A stretch of DNA of 64,000 nucleotides from JASLZO01 sp965247995. GTDB taxonomy: Bacteria > Chloroflexota > Dehalococcoidia > UBA6926. Positions within the stretch are counted from its first letter, which is position 1. Every line of letters starts with the position of its first letter. The DNA lies in contig OZ252041.1 of assembly GCA_965247995.1 (NCBI GenBank), positions 1,860,001 through 1,924,000 on the forward strand, in the 5' to 3' direction. Of the stretch, positions 1-9,700 are shown piece by piece. Both the position numbers and the translations under genes were made by a program. The notes under the pieces were generated by a model that ran no database searches, was not told the DNA's origin, and saw only the letters and a list, made by a program, of their open reading frames with translations.

Positions 1-1320
1 AGTTCCGCCGGGGTTATCGGAGAACGCCTGGGTCAGTACGACACCGGGGCCTGGATCCCCGAGGTCAACGCGCTCTACAACCTATCGGTCGATGGGCTCA
101 GCCTGCCCATGGTCGTCCTGACCGGGCTCCTCGGCCTGGCTGCGGTCTTCGGCTCGTGGCATGTGACCACGCGGGTCCGCGAATACCACGTCTGGCTATT
201 GCTCCTCATCACCGGGGTGCTGGGAGTGTTCACGGCCCGTGACCTCTTGCTCTTCTTCCTCTTCTGGGAGGTCGAGCTCGTCCCCATGTACTTCTTGATC
301 TCGGTCTGGGGGACCGGGAACAAAGAGCACTCGGCGATGAAATTCGTCCTCTACACGCTGTTTGGCAGCGCCTTCATGCTCGTCGGCGTCTTGGTCCTGC
401 GCGCGGCCACCGGAACGTTCGACATGGAGGCACTGGCCCTGATGGGGCAGGGGGCGGAGATCGCCCCGCGCTTCCTCACGTTGAGCTCCGTCTTCTTCCT
501 ATTCCTTCTCGCATTCGCGATCAAACTCCCGGTTTGGCCGCTCCATACGTGGCTGCCTGATGCACACACCGACGCTCCAACCGCCGTCAGCGTGCTTCTT
601 GCGGGCGTACTCCTAAAAATGGGCGGATACGGGTTGATCAGGATCAACCTGGGTTTCTTCCCGGAAACTGCAGAACGTTGGGCGCCGGTACTCGTCGTCT
701 TCGCGGTCATCAACGTCCTCTACGGTGCCGCTGTCGTATTTAGGCAGCACGACCTAAAACGGCTCGTCGCCTACTCGAGCGTCAGCCACATGGGGCTCGT
801 CTTGTTGGGCGTCGCGTCACTCGGAGTCGTCGGAGTGACCGGGGCCGCCATGCAGATGTTTGCCCACGGAACGATCACCGGCCTGCTGTTCCTCGTTGTG
901 GGTCTGATGTATGACCGGGCGCATACCAGATGGATACCAGATCTCGGCGGACTCGCGGCGAATATGCCGATCCTTGCGGCAGTGACCGTCGTTGCCGGCC
1001 TGGCAAGCCTCGGGTTGCCGCTCCTCAGCGGGTTCGCTGCCGAAGTCGTTGTCTTCCTCGGCGCGTTCGGCCCCCAGCCATTGGCGACGGCACTCGCGGC
1101 CTTCGGAATCGTCCTCACCGCCGGATACATCCTCTGGACCATCGAACGCGTCCTGTTCGGTCCCCAGCGGCCCCGGTTCGCCGGAATCGGTGATGCTTCC
1201 GTCGTCGACGGTGTTGCTATGGCGCTGCTCGTTGCCCCCATCGTGGTTGTAGGTATCTACCCGGCGATCCTGATGGACATCTTCGAGCCTGCCGTGCGGC
1301 TCATCGTGGGCGGGAACTGA
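1..1320 (+). CDS. nuoM: NADH-quinone oxidoreductase subunit M (NuoM), 5' partial
   Basis: A proton-pumping membrane subunit of respiratory complex I (antiporter-like family). The reading frame is open from base 1, and the residues before the first internal Met (position 109) already match NuoM (a W-I-P-E segment followed by Y-N-L-S-V-D-G-L-S), so the true start lies upstream of the window. The protein is strongly hydrophobic with many membrane segments. It carries the family signatures E-V-E-L-V-P around residue 85 and L-P-D-A-H-T-D-A-P-T around residue 185, with the charged residues used for proton transfer. It ends in a TGATG overlap with nuoN, so the two are translationally coupled in the usual L-M-N order at the end of a nuo operon. 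Confidence 0.96.
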   Translation, partial: SSAGVIGERLGQYDTGAWIPEVNALYNLSVDGLSLPMVVLTGLLGLAAVFGSWHVTTRVREYHVWLLLLITGVLGVFTARDLLLFFLFWEVELVPMYFLISVWGTGNKEHSAMKFVLYTLFGSAFMLVGVLVLRAATGTFDMEALALMGQGAEIAPRFLTLSSVFFLFLLAFAIKLPVWPLHTWLPDAHTDAPTAVSVLLAGVLLKMGGYGLIRINLGFFPETAERWAPVLVVFAVINVLYGAAVVFRQHDLKRLVAYSSVSHMGLVLLGVASLGVVGVTGAAMQMFAHGTITGLLFLVVGLMYDRAHTRWIPDLGGLAANMPILAAVTVVAGLASLGLPLLSGFAAEVVVFLGAFGPQPLATALAAFGIVLTAGYILWTIERVLFGPQRPRFAGIGDASVVDGVAMALLVAPIVVVGIYPAILMDIFEPAVRLIVGGN

Positions 1321-2855
1321 TGCGGATCGAAGCGTCGACGCTCGGCATTGACCTTGCCCAGCTCGGGCCCGAGGTCGTGCTCACCGTAGCTGCTGTCGCG
1401 GTCGTTCTCGTCGACCTTGTTGTTGCCAATAAACGCCTGCTCCCGGTCATCACCGCCGCCGCCGTAGTACTCGCAGGAATCGCGGGAGCCGCCCTCTGGG
1501 GTTCAGCGACCACGCTCTCGTTCACCAGCTCCCTCGTGGACCCAGGCGACGCCATCATCGCTACCGACGCCTTTGCGGTGTTCTTCAAACTGGTGATCCT
1601 TGGGGCAACGTTCCTCGTCGTCCTCGCATCGCCCGACTACGTCCGCCGGCTCGAGCGCTGGCAGGGCGAGTACTACGCCCTCATCTTGCTCGCTGCCGCA
1701 GGGATGCTCCTTATCGTCTCGGCGCAGGAATTCATTACCATCTTCCTCGCGCTCGAAATCCAGACGTTCGCCCTCGTCGCACTCACAGCCCTCCTCAAAG
1801 ACTCACGCTCCAGCGAGGCGGGGTTGAAGTTCCTCCTTATCGGTGCCCTCAGCACTGCCGTGATGCTCTATGGCATGGCCCTCCTGTTCGGGCTCTCCGG
1901 CACCACATTCCTGAACGGGGTCAGCCAACAGGTCAGCCAAGTCCTCGACCAGGGACGCGTCGGCGAAGGGCTCGTACTCGTGATCGCCGGGGTCCTGCTC
2001 GTAGCCGGGTTCGGGTTCAAGATCTCGAGCGTCCCCTTCCAGATGTGGGTCCCGGACGTGTACGAAGGCGGACCGTTGCCGATCGCGGCATACCTTTCGG
2101 TCGCCTCGAAGGCTGCTGGTTTCGCCGTCCTCATCCGCGTGTTCGTCGGCGTGTTCGGCGACGCAGGACTCGATTGGTTGAACTGGCCACTTCTTATCGG
2201 TGTCCTCGCCGTCGCGTCGATGACCGTCGGGAACATCGTGGCGATCGCCCAGTCCAACCTCAAACGGCTGTTGGGATACAGCACGATCGCTCAGGCCGGA
2301 TACCTCCTCATCGGCGTCGCGGCGCTGTCGCAGGGTGGTGACCAGGGGTTCGCGCTGGCCACGAGCGGCGTCCTCTTCTACATCGCCGCGTACGCGGTTA
2401 CCAATCTCGGCGCCTTCATCGCGATCATCGCCCTCACGAACCGTGCCGGCGGAGAAACGATCGACCACCTGGCGGGATTGGGTCGGCGTGCACCGCTTCT
2501 GGCCATCGCTCTGACCTTCTGTCTGGTCTCACTCACCGGCCTGCCGCCGACCGCGGGGTTCGTCGGAAAGATCTACCTCTTCTACGGCGCGGTCGAGAAC
2601 GGGCTCTGGGTGCTCGCCCTCGCTGGCGTGCTCAACAGCTTCGTCTCGGCCTACTACTATCTCCGGCCCGTCCGAGCGATGTTCGTGACCGACGCGCCAA
2701 CGGAGCAGGCGAGTCCGGGATCGGAGAGTCCGGGCCCAACCTTGGCGCTCCGGGCATCCCTTGCCGCTGCGGTCACCGGTGTGGTCGTACTCGGAGTCCT
2801 GCCCGCGTGGTTCATCAACCGAGCGTCCGAGGCCGCGAACTCACTCATGCCCTAG
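1320..2855 (+). CDS. nuoN: NADH-quinone oxidoreductase subunit N (NuoN)
   Basis: The last membrane subunit of complex I, one of the three antiporter-like proton channels. The protein has 511 residues, normal for the family, with about 14 hydrophobic segments. It contains the typical stretches W-V-P-D-V-Y-E-G (around residue 243) and R-L-L-G-Y-S-T-I-A-Q-A-G (around residue 315) and a conserved Lys/Glu pattern inside membrane helices. The start ATG shares one base with the nuoM stop. No further nuo gene follows: a promoter-like element and a different type of gene come next, so this is the end of the operon. Confidence 0.96.
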   Translation: MRIEASTLGIDLAQLGPEVVLTVAAVAVVLVDLVVANKRLLPVITAAAVVLAGIAGAALWGSATTLSFTSSLVDPGDAIIATDAFAVFFKLVILGATFLVVLASPDYVRRLERWQGEYYALILLAAAGMLLIVSAQEFITIFLALEIQTFALVALTALLKDSRSSEAGLKFLLIGALSTAVMLYGMALLFGLSGTTFLNGVSQQVSQVLDQGRVGEGLVLVIAGVLLVAGFGFKISSVPFQMWVPDVYEGGPLPIAAYLSVASKAAGFAVLIRVFVGVFGDAGLDWLNWPLLIGVLAVASMTVGNIVAIAQSNLKRLLGYSTIAQAGYLLIGVAALSQGGDQGFALATSGVLFYIAAYAVTNLGAFIAIIALTNRAGGETIDHLAGLGRRAPLLAIALTFCLVSLTGLPPTAGFVGKIYLFYGAVENGLWVLALAGVLNSFVSAYYYLRPVRAMFVTDAPTEQASPGSESPGPTLALRASLAAAVTGVVVLGVLPAWFINRASEAANSLMP

Positions 2856-2865
2856 CGCCGCGGAT

Positions 2866-2874
2866 TGCTATCCT
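2866..2874 (+). promoter_or_regulatory. Extended -10 promoter element before the VOC gene
   Basis: TG at 2866-2867, one base, then TATCCT at 2869-2874, eleven bases after the nuoN stop. It matches the extended -10 form seen elsewhere in the window. Initiation would be expected near 2881, giving a leader of about 40 bases that begins with the hairpin at 2882-2897. No convincing -35 is visible. Confidence 0.45.
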
Positions 2875-2881
2875 GAACGCG

Positions 2882-2897
2882 CCTCCGTTTTCGGAGG
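2882..2897 (+). other. Leader hairpin with UUUU loop
   Basis: CCTCCG, TTTT loop, CGGAGG: a perfect 6-bp GC-rich stem just ahead of the ribosome binding site (GGAGG at 2909-2913) of the VOC gene. There is no U-tract after it, so it is not a classical terminator. It could protect the 5' end of the transcript or mask a false Shine-Dalgarno, since CGGAGG lies in its right arm. Confidence 0.5.
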
Positions 2898-2919
2898 TGA
2901 ACCTATTTGGAGGCTGTCC

Positions 2920-3807
2920 ATGTTCGACCGAATCCATCACGCCGGACTCGCTGTCGGTGACCTCGACGCTGCGAAGGGCATCTTTGCCGACGCATTGGGA
3001 TTGCGAGTAGATGCAACGCGTTCGCCCTATCCGGGCGGCCGCCAGCAACGGGGCGCAGACCCAACAGACATCCTTGACATCCCAATCGGCAACTCCGAGA
3101 TCGAGCTCAACGCCGCCGCCGCGGAGGGCACAGGCGTCCACCGGTTCGTCCAGGCCCGTGGTGGCGCCGGCGCGCTTCACCACGTGTGCTTGCACACCAC
3201 GAATGTCCCGGACGACGTCGCCCACCTGCGCGCATCAGGATTGACGCAGATCGGGGCCTCGCCCGAGCAACTCGAGTCCGGTCAGCCATGGCGCTCGGTC
3301 GCCTTCTTCCACCCCCGTGATTGCCTCGGAATCCTGCTCGAGATTTGGCCGACCGACAATCACCGCGTCGGCGATTCCAGCCAGGGAGAGGGAATCTTCA
3401 CCAGCTTGCACCACATCGGAGTCGTCACCAACGACCTCGAGCGTGCGCGCCAATTCTGGTGCAACACCATCGGCCTCCGTGTCGACACACTCCGTTCTCC
3501 CATCGGCAAGGGCCGCCATGACGACACCGATAACGTCACGATCCTGGATATCCCGATCGGCGACGGCGAGATCGAATGCATCCAGCCGAACGACGGCACC
3601 AGCGGGACGGCGCGGTTCCTCGAGAAGTACGGGGGCCGGTCCGGCGGCACCATGCACCACATCGCAATTGGTACCCAGGACGTCAAGGCAGCGGCGGAAC
3701 GCCTCGAGTCGCACGGCCTCGAGTTGATCGGTAGGCCGACCGACGCGGAAGCGTGGGTGCATCCGAAGAGCGCCGCCGGCATCCTCATAGAGCTTGTCAA
3801 AGACTGA
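2920..3807 (+). CDS. Tandem VOC-domain (glyoxalase/methylmalonyl-CoA epimerase-like) protein
   Basis: A 295-residue protein made of two vicinal-oxygen-chelate domains, roughly residues 1-140 and 150-295. Each opens with a H-H-x-G motif (I-H-H-A-G-L and L-H-H-I-G-V) and holds a second metal-type His and a terminal Glu (L-E-I-W, I-E-L-V). The first domain resembles methylmalonyl-CoA epimerase and dioxygenase-like VOC proteins; substrate cannot be fixed from sequence. The frame is open further upstream, but the ATG at 2920 is preceded by GGAGG at 2909-2913 with ideal spacing and is the first residue that fits the fold. The gene stands alone between nuoN and nadK with its own promoter-like element. 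Epimerase activity would fit the carboxylase operon at 21-25 kb, but that link is inference. Confidence 0.8.
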   Translation: MFDRIHHAGLAVGDLDAAKGIFADALGLRVDATRSPYPGGRQQRGADPTDILDIPIGNSEIELNAAAAEGTGVHRFVQARGGAGALHHVCLHTTNVPDDVAHLRASGLTQIGASPEQLESGQPWRSVAFFHPRDCLGILLEIWPTDNHRVGDSSQGEGIFTSLHHIGVVTNDLERARQFWCNTIGLRVDTLRSPIGKGRHDDTDNVTILDIPIGDGEIECIQPNDGTSGTARFLEKYGGRSGGTMHHIAIGTQDVKAAAERLESHGLELIGRPTDAEAWVHPKSAAGILIELVKD

Positions 3808-3823
3808 CACCAGGAGGCAGAAA

Positions 3824-3842
3824 CCGCCGCAGCGCGCGGCGG
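3824..3842 (+). other. GC-rich hairpin after the VOC gene
   Basis: CCGCCGC, loop AGCGC, GCGGCGG: a 7-bp stem beginning 16 bases after the VOC stop codon. There is no U-run, so termination would be inefficient or factor-assisted. It may protect the 3' end of the transcript. Confidence 0.35.
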
Positions 3843-3907
3843 GTGAGCCGGGAAAAGCATGCGGCGTTGGAGCATGCCGCCGGCGTGAGTAGCAGAATCG
3901 AATACGA

Positions 3908-3932
3908 CGGACCCCCATCACCCGGGGGTCCG
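3908..3932 (+). terminator. Strong 9-bp stem-loop abutting the nadK promoter element
   Basis: CGGACCCCC (3908-3916), 7-base loop, GGGGGTCCG (3924-3932), a perfect 9-bp stem. It is followed not by a U-tract but directly by the extended -10 element at 3934-3942, so it occupies the -35 position of that promoter. It may end VOC transcription, or act on the nadK promoter as an operator-like palindrome. Confidence 0.45.
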
Positions 3933-3933
3933 T

Positions 3934-3942
3934 TGCTATACT
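3934..3942 (+). promoter_or_regulatory. Extended -10 promoter for nadK
   Basis: TG at 3934-3935, C, TATACT at 3937-3942. Identical to the element before rpsB (40734-40742). The expected start site is about 50 bases before the nadK start codon. No -35 hexamer is recognisable because that position is taken by the 3908-3932 palindrome. Confidence 0.55.
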
Positions 3943-3998
3943 CGGTTCACGTTATCGTTCAGTAGCGCTGAATCTCCGGTTCCCACGAGGGCACGACG

Positions 3999-4904
3999 TT
4001 GAAGCAGATTGGGATCCTATATCAGTCGCACCTCGAGCAGGCTACGCGCTTAGCCGACGAGCTCGAGGACCGTATGCGTCTGCTGGGGAAGCAGGTGTGG
4101 CGTCGCTCGTCCTGGGACGAGAACCTGGCGGAGCAGGACGTCAGCGGAACTGACCTCATCGTGAGCGTCGGGGGCGATGGGACACTCCTGCGCGTCACCC
4201 GGGTCGCCGCGCCGTGGGGAATCCCCATCTTGGGCGTGAACGCGGGCCGGTTGGGATTCCTGACCGAGATCGAGGGGACGGAAGCCCGCACCGCATTGCC
4301 CGCGGTATTCGAAGGCCGCGGTTGGGTCGAGGAGCGCACCATGCTCCTCGTTCAGAAGGACGGCGCTCCGTACTACGCCATGAATGAAGCAGTCGTGTCC
4401 CGCGGCGCCCCTGCCCGCGTCGTCCAGGTCACTGTCCGGGTGAACGGCGCAGTCCTGAGCACCTTCCGTGGTGACGGACTTATTGTCGCCACCGCTACGG
4501 GGAGTACGGGGTACAACCTTGCCGCCGGCGGACCGGTCCTTCCCCCGGAGGCGCCGTACCTGGTCGTCAAGCCCGTCGCCTCCCATCCAGTCGCTGAAGC
4601 GCCGCTCCTCATCGATCCGTCCGCTCACCTCCACGTCACGGTCAGGACTGATCACGGCGCGGTGCTCAGCATCGATGGCCAAGACGACTACGCGGTCGCG
4701 GATCAGGACGAAATCACCGTGCGCCGGAGCCCATACCAAGCACGGTTCCTGCACCTACGGCCGCCGGGCTACTTCTACGAGATGCTCCAGAAGTTGGTTT
4801 CCGGCGTCCGCCGTCACCCGGACATGCCGGATACCAATGGCGATGATGGTCTGGCGTCGGGTCCTTGGCCTGTCGCCGAGGAACCACAAGGGATGCGCTC
4901 ATGA
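3999..4904 (+). CDS. nadK: NAD kinase
   Basis: A cytosolic ATP-NAD kinase making NADP. At 301 residues it has the diagnostic V-G-G-D-G-T-L-L (around residue 59), the N-A-G-R-L-G-F-L-T stretch, N-E-A-V-V (around residue 129) and the C-terminal glycine-rich T-G-S-T-G-Y region. The start is TTG at 3999, preceded by a modest GAGG; no ATG in this frame would keep the N-terminal strand and the phosphate loop. The gene shares an ATGA with the acetyltransferase gene downstream, so the two are coupled. Promoter element at 3934-3942. Confidence 0.95.
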   Translation: MKQIGILYQSHLEQATRLADELEDRMRLLGKQVWRRSSWDENLAEQDVSGTDLIVSVGGDGTLLRVTRVAAPWGIPILGVNAGRLGFLTEIEGTEARTALPAVFEGRGWVEERTMLLVQKDGAPYYAMNEAVVSRGAPARVVQVTVRVNGAVLSTFRGDGLIVATATGSTGYNLAAGGPVLPPEAPYLVVKPVASHPVAEAPLLIDPSAHLHVTVRTDHGAVLSIDGQDDYAVADQDEITVRRSPYQARFLHLRPPGYFYEMLQKLVSGVRRHPDMPDTNGDDGLASGPWPVAEEPQGMRS

Positions 4905-5443
4905 CGTCCCCAGTCGTAGCCACCAAGCTCGCGGAGCTTGAACTCAAGGGATTCGGCCTCGCCCAAGCACGTCTTCGGGATGTCCCGCAGATGCTGGATC
5001 TGATCAACAGGTTCGCCGCCCAGGGCGAAATGCTCCCCAGGAGCCAGTCTGAGCTCTACGAGAACATCCGAGACTTCATCGTCGTCAAGAGCGGGGACGA
5101 AATCGCGGCCTGCGCGTCCCTCCATGTCCTGTGGGACGATCTCGCCGAGATCAAGTCGGTCGCCGTGAGCGAGAAGCTGCAAGGGCAGGGCATCGGTGCG
5201 CTGCTCGTGGAACAGTGCGTCGACGACGCAGTCGATCTGGGACTCCCCACCGTCTTCGTGTTGACCCACAAACCAGGCTTCTACGAGAAGCTCGGGTTCG
5301 CCCGCGCCGACGTCTTGGAATTCCCTCGCAAGGTCTGGTCCGAATGCATTCGATGCCCGAAGTTCCCTTCGTGCAACGAGATCGCGATGAGCAGGGCGGT
5401 GACAACGCCGCTCCCAAACGGCCCGCTCCCCACCGACGAATAA
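4901..5443 (+). CDS. GNAT acetyltransferase, ArgA-like (possible N-acetylglutamate synthase)
   Basis: A 180-residue GNAT-fold protein. The acetyl-CoA loop reads V-S-E-K-L-Q-G-Q-G-I-G (around residues 88-98), and the segments M-L-P-R-S, L-A-E-I-K-S and K-P-G-F-Y-E-K-L-G-F match the stand-alone ArgA-type amino-acid N-acetyltransferases. The C-terminus has C-x2-C-x4-S-C-N-E, also common in that group. The frame is open to 4865, but the ATG at 4901 overlaps the nadK stop as ATGA and follows AAGGG, so it is chosen. Glutamate as substrate is inferred from family similarity only; no other arginine gene is in the window. Confidence 0.75.
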   Translation: MTSPVVATKLAELELKGFGLAQARLRDVPQMLDLINRFAAQGEMLPRSQSELYENIRDFIVVKSGDEIAACASLHVLWDDLAEIKSVAVSEKLQGQGIGALLVEQCVDDAVDLGLPTVFVLTHKPGFYEKLGFARADVLEFPRKVWSECIRCPKFPSCNEIAMSRAVTTPLPNGPLPTDE

Positions 5444-5467
5444 GACCCGTCCGCTCTCCAGCGTGAA

Positions 5468-6004
5468 GTGAAGACCCTCTCAACACGCGAGGTCTACTCC
5501 GGTCCCTTGCTTCGTGTCCGCGATGACCAGGTGGAAATGCCCGACGGGTCGTCTGCGCGGCGAGTCGTCGTCGACCATCCGGGCGCGGTCGTGATCGCCC
5601 CGCTCGACGGCAACGGCAACGTCATGCTCGTCAGGCAACCGCGCTACGCCGCCGACCAAAAAGACCTGCTGGAGCTCCCTGCTGGCACGCGCGAACCAAA
5701 CGAGGAGCCTCTCGTGACCGCACGCCGCGAACTCCGCGAGGAGACCGGCTTCGATGCCAGGCAACTTCAGGAACTGGGAGGGTTCTACACCGCGCCCGGG
5801 TTCTCCTCGGAATACCTCCACCTTTACCTCGCCCGCGACCTCGTAGAGGTCGGCGCTGAACCCGATGAGGACGAGTTCGTGTCTTTGGAACAAACGCCGC
5901 TAGAGCGTGTCCCGCAGTTGATTCGTAGTGGGCAGATCGAAGACGCAAAGAGCATCGCTGGGCTCCTGTGGGTCTTGTTCCTCCAGGACCCCGTGCGCCC
6001 CTGA
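5468..6004 (+). CDS. Nudix hydrolase, ADP-ribose pyrophosphatase type
   Basis: Hydrolyses nucleoside diphosphate-linked compounds, most likely ADP-ribose. At 178 residues, the complete Nudix box runs from G-T-R-E-P-N-E to R-E-L-R-E-E-T-G-F (around residues 74-96), with all catalytic glutamates present, followed by the G-F-Y-T-A-P-G-F segment typical of NudF/YffH proteins. The start is GTG at 5468; no good Shine-Dalgarno precedes it. It lies 24 bases after the acetyltransferase gene and is probably cotranscribed with it and nadK, a possible NAD(P)/ADP-ribose turnover cluster. Confidence 0.88.
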   Translation: MKTLSTREVYSGPLLRVRDDQVEMPDGSSARRVVVDHPGAVVIAPLDGNGNVMLVRQPRYAADQKDLLELPAGTREPNEEPLVTARRELREETGFDARQLQELGGFYTAPGFSSEYLHLYLARDLVEVGAEPDEDEFVSLEQTPLERVPQLIRSGQIEDAKSIAGLLWVLFLQDPVRP

Positions 6005-6054
6005 CGGATCCCCGATTCCTGACTGCGTCCTAATACTTCCGTAAGCTGGCAGCG

Positions 6055-6702
6055 ATGCCCGCCTACGAGTTACCGCTCTTTCCTCTCCAGACCGTCCTCT
6101 TCCCGGGGAGAACGCTCCCGCTCCACATCTTCGAAGAGCGCTACCGGAGCATGATCGCGGACTGCATGGAGCAGGACTCCCCGTTCGGCGTCGTGCTCAT
6201 CAAAGAAGGGCACGAGGTAGGAGAGCCGGCGGTCCCGCACCCCATCGGCACCACCGCGCGGATCGTCCAAGTCGATCGGTTGCCCGACGGCCGGATGAAC
6301 ATCCTCACCCGTGGCGACAAGCGGTTCCGAATCACTCGCGTGGTGCGCGAACAACCGTCCGTCATGGCTCTCGTCGAGGACATCGCGGACGAAGAAGGAC
6401 CCACCCAAAATGACCTTGTGTCCAAAGTGAGAGCGGTCTACGCGGACTGCGTACGCGCGTTGGTCGCCCTGCAGGGTGGATGGATCGGGGAGGTGGACAC
6501 GCCTGAGGACCCGACCGACCTCTCCTTCTTCGTCCCCAGCGCCGCGGAGTTCGAAGTTGCTACCCAGCAAGAAGTCCTCGAGATCCAAGACACCATGCCT
6601 CGGCTAGCCCGCGAGCTGTTCGTTCTTCGCCGGGCAAAAGCCCGTCTCGTCCGCGAGTTGCGCGAACGCCCCGACATCCTTTCGGGCCCGCGCCTCAACT
6701 AA
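6055..6702 (+). CDS. LON substrate-binding domain protein (stand-alone LonN/PUA-like)
   Basis: A 215-residue protein consisting only of the N-terminal substrate-binding domain of Lon protease: L-P-L-F-P-L-Q-T-V-L-F-P-G at residues 5-17 and L-H-I-F-E-E-R-Y-R at 23-31. It has no ATPase or protease part. Such proteins are common in Actinobacteria and Chloroflexota; their role is unknown. The last 28 codons are unusual because a diverged copy of them lies 7.1 kb downstream (13783-13864), on the far side of the accessory island, suggesting that the island entered at this 3' end. Convergent with the helicase gene, 14 bases apart. Confidence 0.88.
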   Translation: MPAYELPLFPLQTVLFPGRTLPLHIFEERYRSMIADCMEQDSPFGVVLIKEGHEVGEPAVPHPIGTTARIVQVDRLPDGRMNILTRGDKRFRITRVVREQPSVMALVEDIADEEGPTQNDLVSKVRAVYADCVRALVALQGGWIGEVDTPEDPTDLSFFVPSAAEFEVATQQEVLEIQDTMPRLARELFVLRRAKARLVRELRERPDILSGPRLN

Positions 6703-6703
6703 G
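6616..6703 (+). repeat. Direct repeat copy 1: 3' end of the LON-domain gene
   Basis: The end of the LON-domain gene. The final 22 bases match the remnant at 13843-13864 at 20 positions, including the stop codon and following G (uninterrupted runs GGCCCGCG and CTCAACTAAG). Upstream the similarity is clearer in protein: R-R-A-K-A-R here against R-R-T-K-A-R, both ending S-G-P-R-L-N-stop. See 13783-13864. Confidence 0.75.
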
Positions 6704-6716
6704 TCGGGGAGCGCCC

Positions 6717-9700
6717 TCAGACGAGGCCGTCCGAACAGACGATGCGGACGATTTGTGGTTCAGATTGCTGAGGTTGATCGGAGTCGTCTTCGGGGGGGGT
6801 GAGGCGGTAGCGTTCGCGCAAGGCCTCGAGCCGGATCCTGAGGGCAGAGCCCGTTAGACGAAGGTTTCGGATCTCGCCTAGTGCGGCCTCGACCTGAGGG
6901 GCGACTTCGTCCAAGAAAATACGCCTCAGGATGTCGATCCGCCGGAGTGCGGTCTCGTCGTCGCCAGCTTCGCGTGCCGCAATGGTGAGTTGCTGCGAGA
7001 TATACCGGCGGGCCTTGGTGTCACGTGGCCTTCGTGCCTTGCCGAGTCGCCGTTGGAAGTCGTTCTGGAACGTGGCGAACGCGGCCATAACCCGTTGGTT
7101 GGTGTCGTCCGGGAGGGGTTGTGCTGGCGTGTCTGGGACGCACTCCGCTGCGGCGATGAATTGCGCAGGGCTAATCGAACGGGGCTGTAAGTCGTCGCTC
7201 ACTGCGTAGCAGGCTTTGACCCCTCCCGCTTCTAGCAAAACGAGGGTCTCGCCTGACCGTGGGTTGTCGAATGGAGACGGGCCCGCTGCGAGGGCCGATG
7301 GCGTGAACAAGGGGGACTGGGAACCCTCGATGCCCAGGACGGCCTGAGCGAAGCGATCGTTGGACGGATCGGAAGTGGCGGGCGCCAGTTGGAGAGCGGA
7401 ACGGATTCCGTCAGGGAGTCCTGTGATCGTTCGCCATAATTCCAGATCGTTCTCCCGGATGCGTTGAAGCAACGCGATAGCGCGCTGGTTGGCGGCGATC
7501 TCGTCAAAGCGATCGTCGACCTCGGGAAGTCTCTTGTCCTGATAGATGCGGTACATGGCGCGGGCGTTGAGTTTCTCTGTTTCCGATAGCAATTTGCTGT
7601 CGAGGCCGATGACGTCGTGGAAGGACTGGATTCTGTCTAGGAGCCGTTCGGTGAGTGTTAGCTCGTGGTCGACGTCATCGTCGGGCCACATGTTGTGGAG
7701 ATTGATCTCCGTGTGTTCGGTGCCGATGCGATCGACTCGGCCGAACCGCTGGACCAGGCGTACTGGGTTCCAATGTAGGTCGTAGTTGAGGACGCGGGCG
7801 CAGTCCTGGAGGTTCTGGCCCTCGGAGACGATGTCGGTGGCCAAAAGCACGCGGACCTCAGGGCCTGGGGATCGTTCGCCCGTGAGCAGGTTCCATGTCG
7901 GTGAGAACCGTTTGACGATGCTCTCGGCCTCGTGGCGGTTTGCACCGGTGAGGCGCGCGATCTCAGGGTCCTCGCCCCGTGGATTCAACTGATCGTATAG
8001 GTATTGGACGGTCGTTTCTGCCTCAGAGAAGATGAGGAGTTTCTGCGATCCGACGCTGGGATTGTCCAAGAAGCGGCGCAGGGTGTGCAGCTTGTCATCG
8101 TCCTCGGGTGTTATGTCCTCGACTCTCGCCCATGCGTCACTGAGCACTGCGTAGTCGATTTCGAGTTCGCGGACCCATTTGTCGACGTCAAAGTCATCGG
8201 TTGAATGGACGAGCTTTGTCCTGGGGCTTCCTAGGTTGCGCCGACGTTCCTCCTCTTGGCGGAGGACATCGAGCAGATCATCGGTGTCGAAGGACTGGCC
8301 GGATAGGAGACGAGTCGCCGTCGCACCGATCGGGACGTAGCCGGCCTCCAACGCCTCCTTGAAGTTGCGGTTGCTTTGCCGGAGGGCGCTGAGTGTCGAT
8401 CGGAACGCCTCGATGCTGGACTCGAGCCGTTTGACGAGGAGGGAATCCATCAGCTGGGCGAGCCGGTTGCCGGCGCGCCTGAGATCGCGGTATTCAGGCC
8501 GGTCCTTAGCCTCGGGTTTGAGGTAATCGTCGGCGCGGTACCGTGCGGCAGTGTGTGCATTCAGCGCTGACAAGAGCTCGTCGAGAGGACCGGCTTTCGC
8601 GTACACCTTATCGAGGCGGTATGTGACGTTGGTCAGCACTGGTTCGGGGAACCGCACCGGCTTCCCGCCAACCTCCGCGGTATCGCCGTAGAGGTCGCGG
8701 ATGTCCCTGCGCCGGCGGCGGATGAATACTGGCGAAAGGACTTGCTCGATGTCCGCCTTCGGCACGGTGGGTTTCTGCGGGGGGAGCGGAGGCGGCACTG
8801 CGGACCGTTCACGTTCCCACTTCGCGAAGGCAGCGAGATAGTTCTCGCGGTCGATCCGGTACTGGAGCCAGACCAGGGCGTTGCCGAAATAGTCGCGGAG
8901 GTCGACGGGTTCAATGTTGAGGCCGTGATCCCGATCGTCGAGGAAGAGTGTGAGTTGGCGGTAGATGTCCATCGGTCCAAGGTTTTGGGGCGTAGCGCTG
9001 AGCAGGACGATCTTGTGGTCGCCGGCCTCCAGGTACTCCCGCAGGCCCCGGGACCGGCGGTTGTTGTTGCGGAAGTTATGGGCCTCGTCGACCAGGACGG
9101 GCCCGCGATTTGGGTACTTGCGTTCGAGGATGATCCCGCGTTCGGTGGTGGACGAGTCGACGTATCGACCTAGCTCCTCGTCGAACTCCGGATCAGGTGG
9201 GGAGGTGATGATTGAGTGAGATACGACCTCGGCGCCCAGGCCGAACCGCTCGTTGAAGCGCTGCCACATGGGGACAAGACCGGCGGGGGACAGTATCAGG
9301 GGAGGGCCAGCGTTCGGGTAACTGACCCGGAGTTGGCGTAGGAGTTCGGCCCCGACGAACGTCTTTCCCAGGCCCACCACGTCGCCGATATAGCAGCCGC
9401 CATGCGCCTCGATCATGGCAAGGCCACGGCTCACGGCGTCCAGTTGGAAGTTGGCCAGTGCCTCGGCGGTCGGGGGTAGCGGTAACTCCCCCGCGCCGAC
9501 GTCCGTGGAGTAAAGCTCGTAGAGGGCTTTCAGATAGACGTGGTAAGGGGGCGTGTGGGCCAGTGGCCACGACCGGTCCAGCTCGGTGACGAGGGCGTCG
9601 CTGATGTCCTCTGATTCGTTCCAAAGGGCGTCGAACCAGTCCTTGAGGGCGGCCATTTCCGCGTCGCCAGTGACGCGGACGTTGAGTTCGGTGTTACCGG

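Noticed and set aside
1803..2468. Long antisense frame (221 codons) opposite nuoN.
   Set aside because: Its composition is that of a shadow frame in GC-rich DNA; nuoN is fully conserved over the same bases.
2761..2919. Longer start for the VOC protein, inside nuoN.
   Set aside because: The extra residues do not fit the fold, and ATG 2920 has an ideal ribosome binding site.
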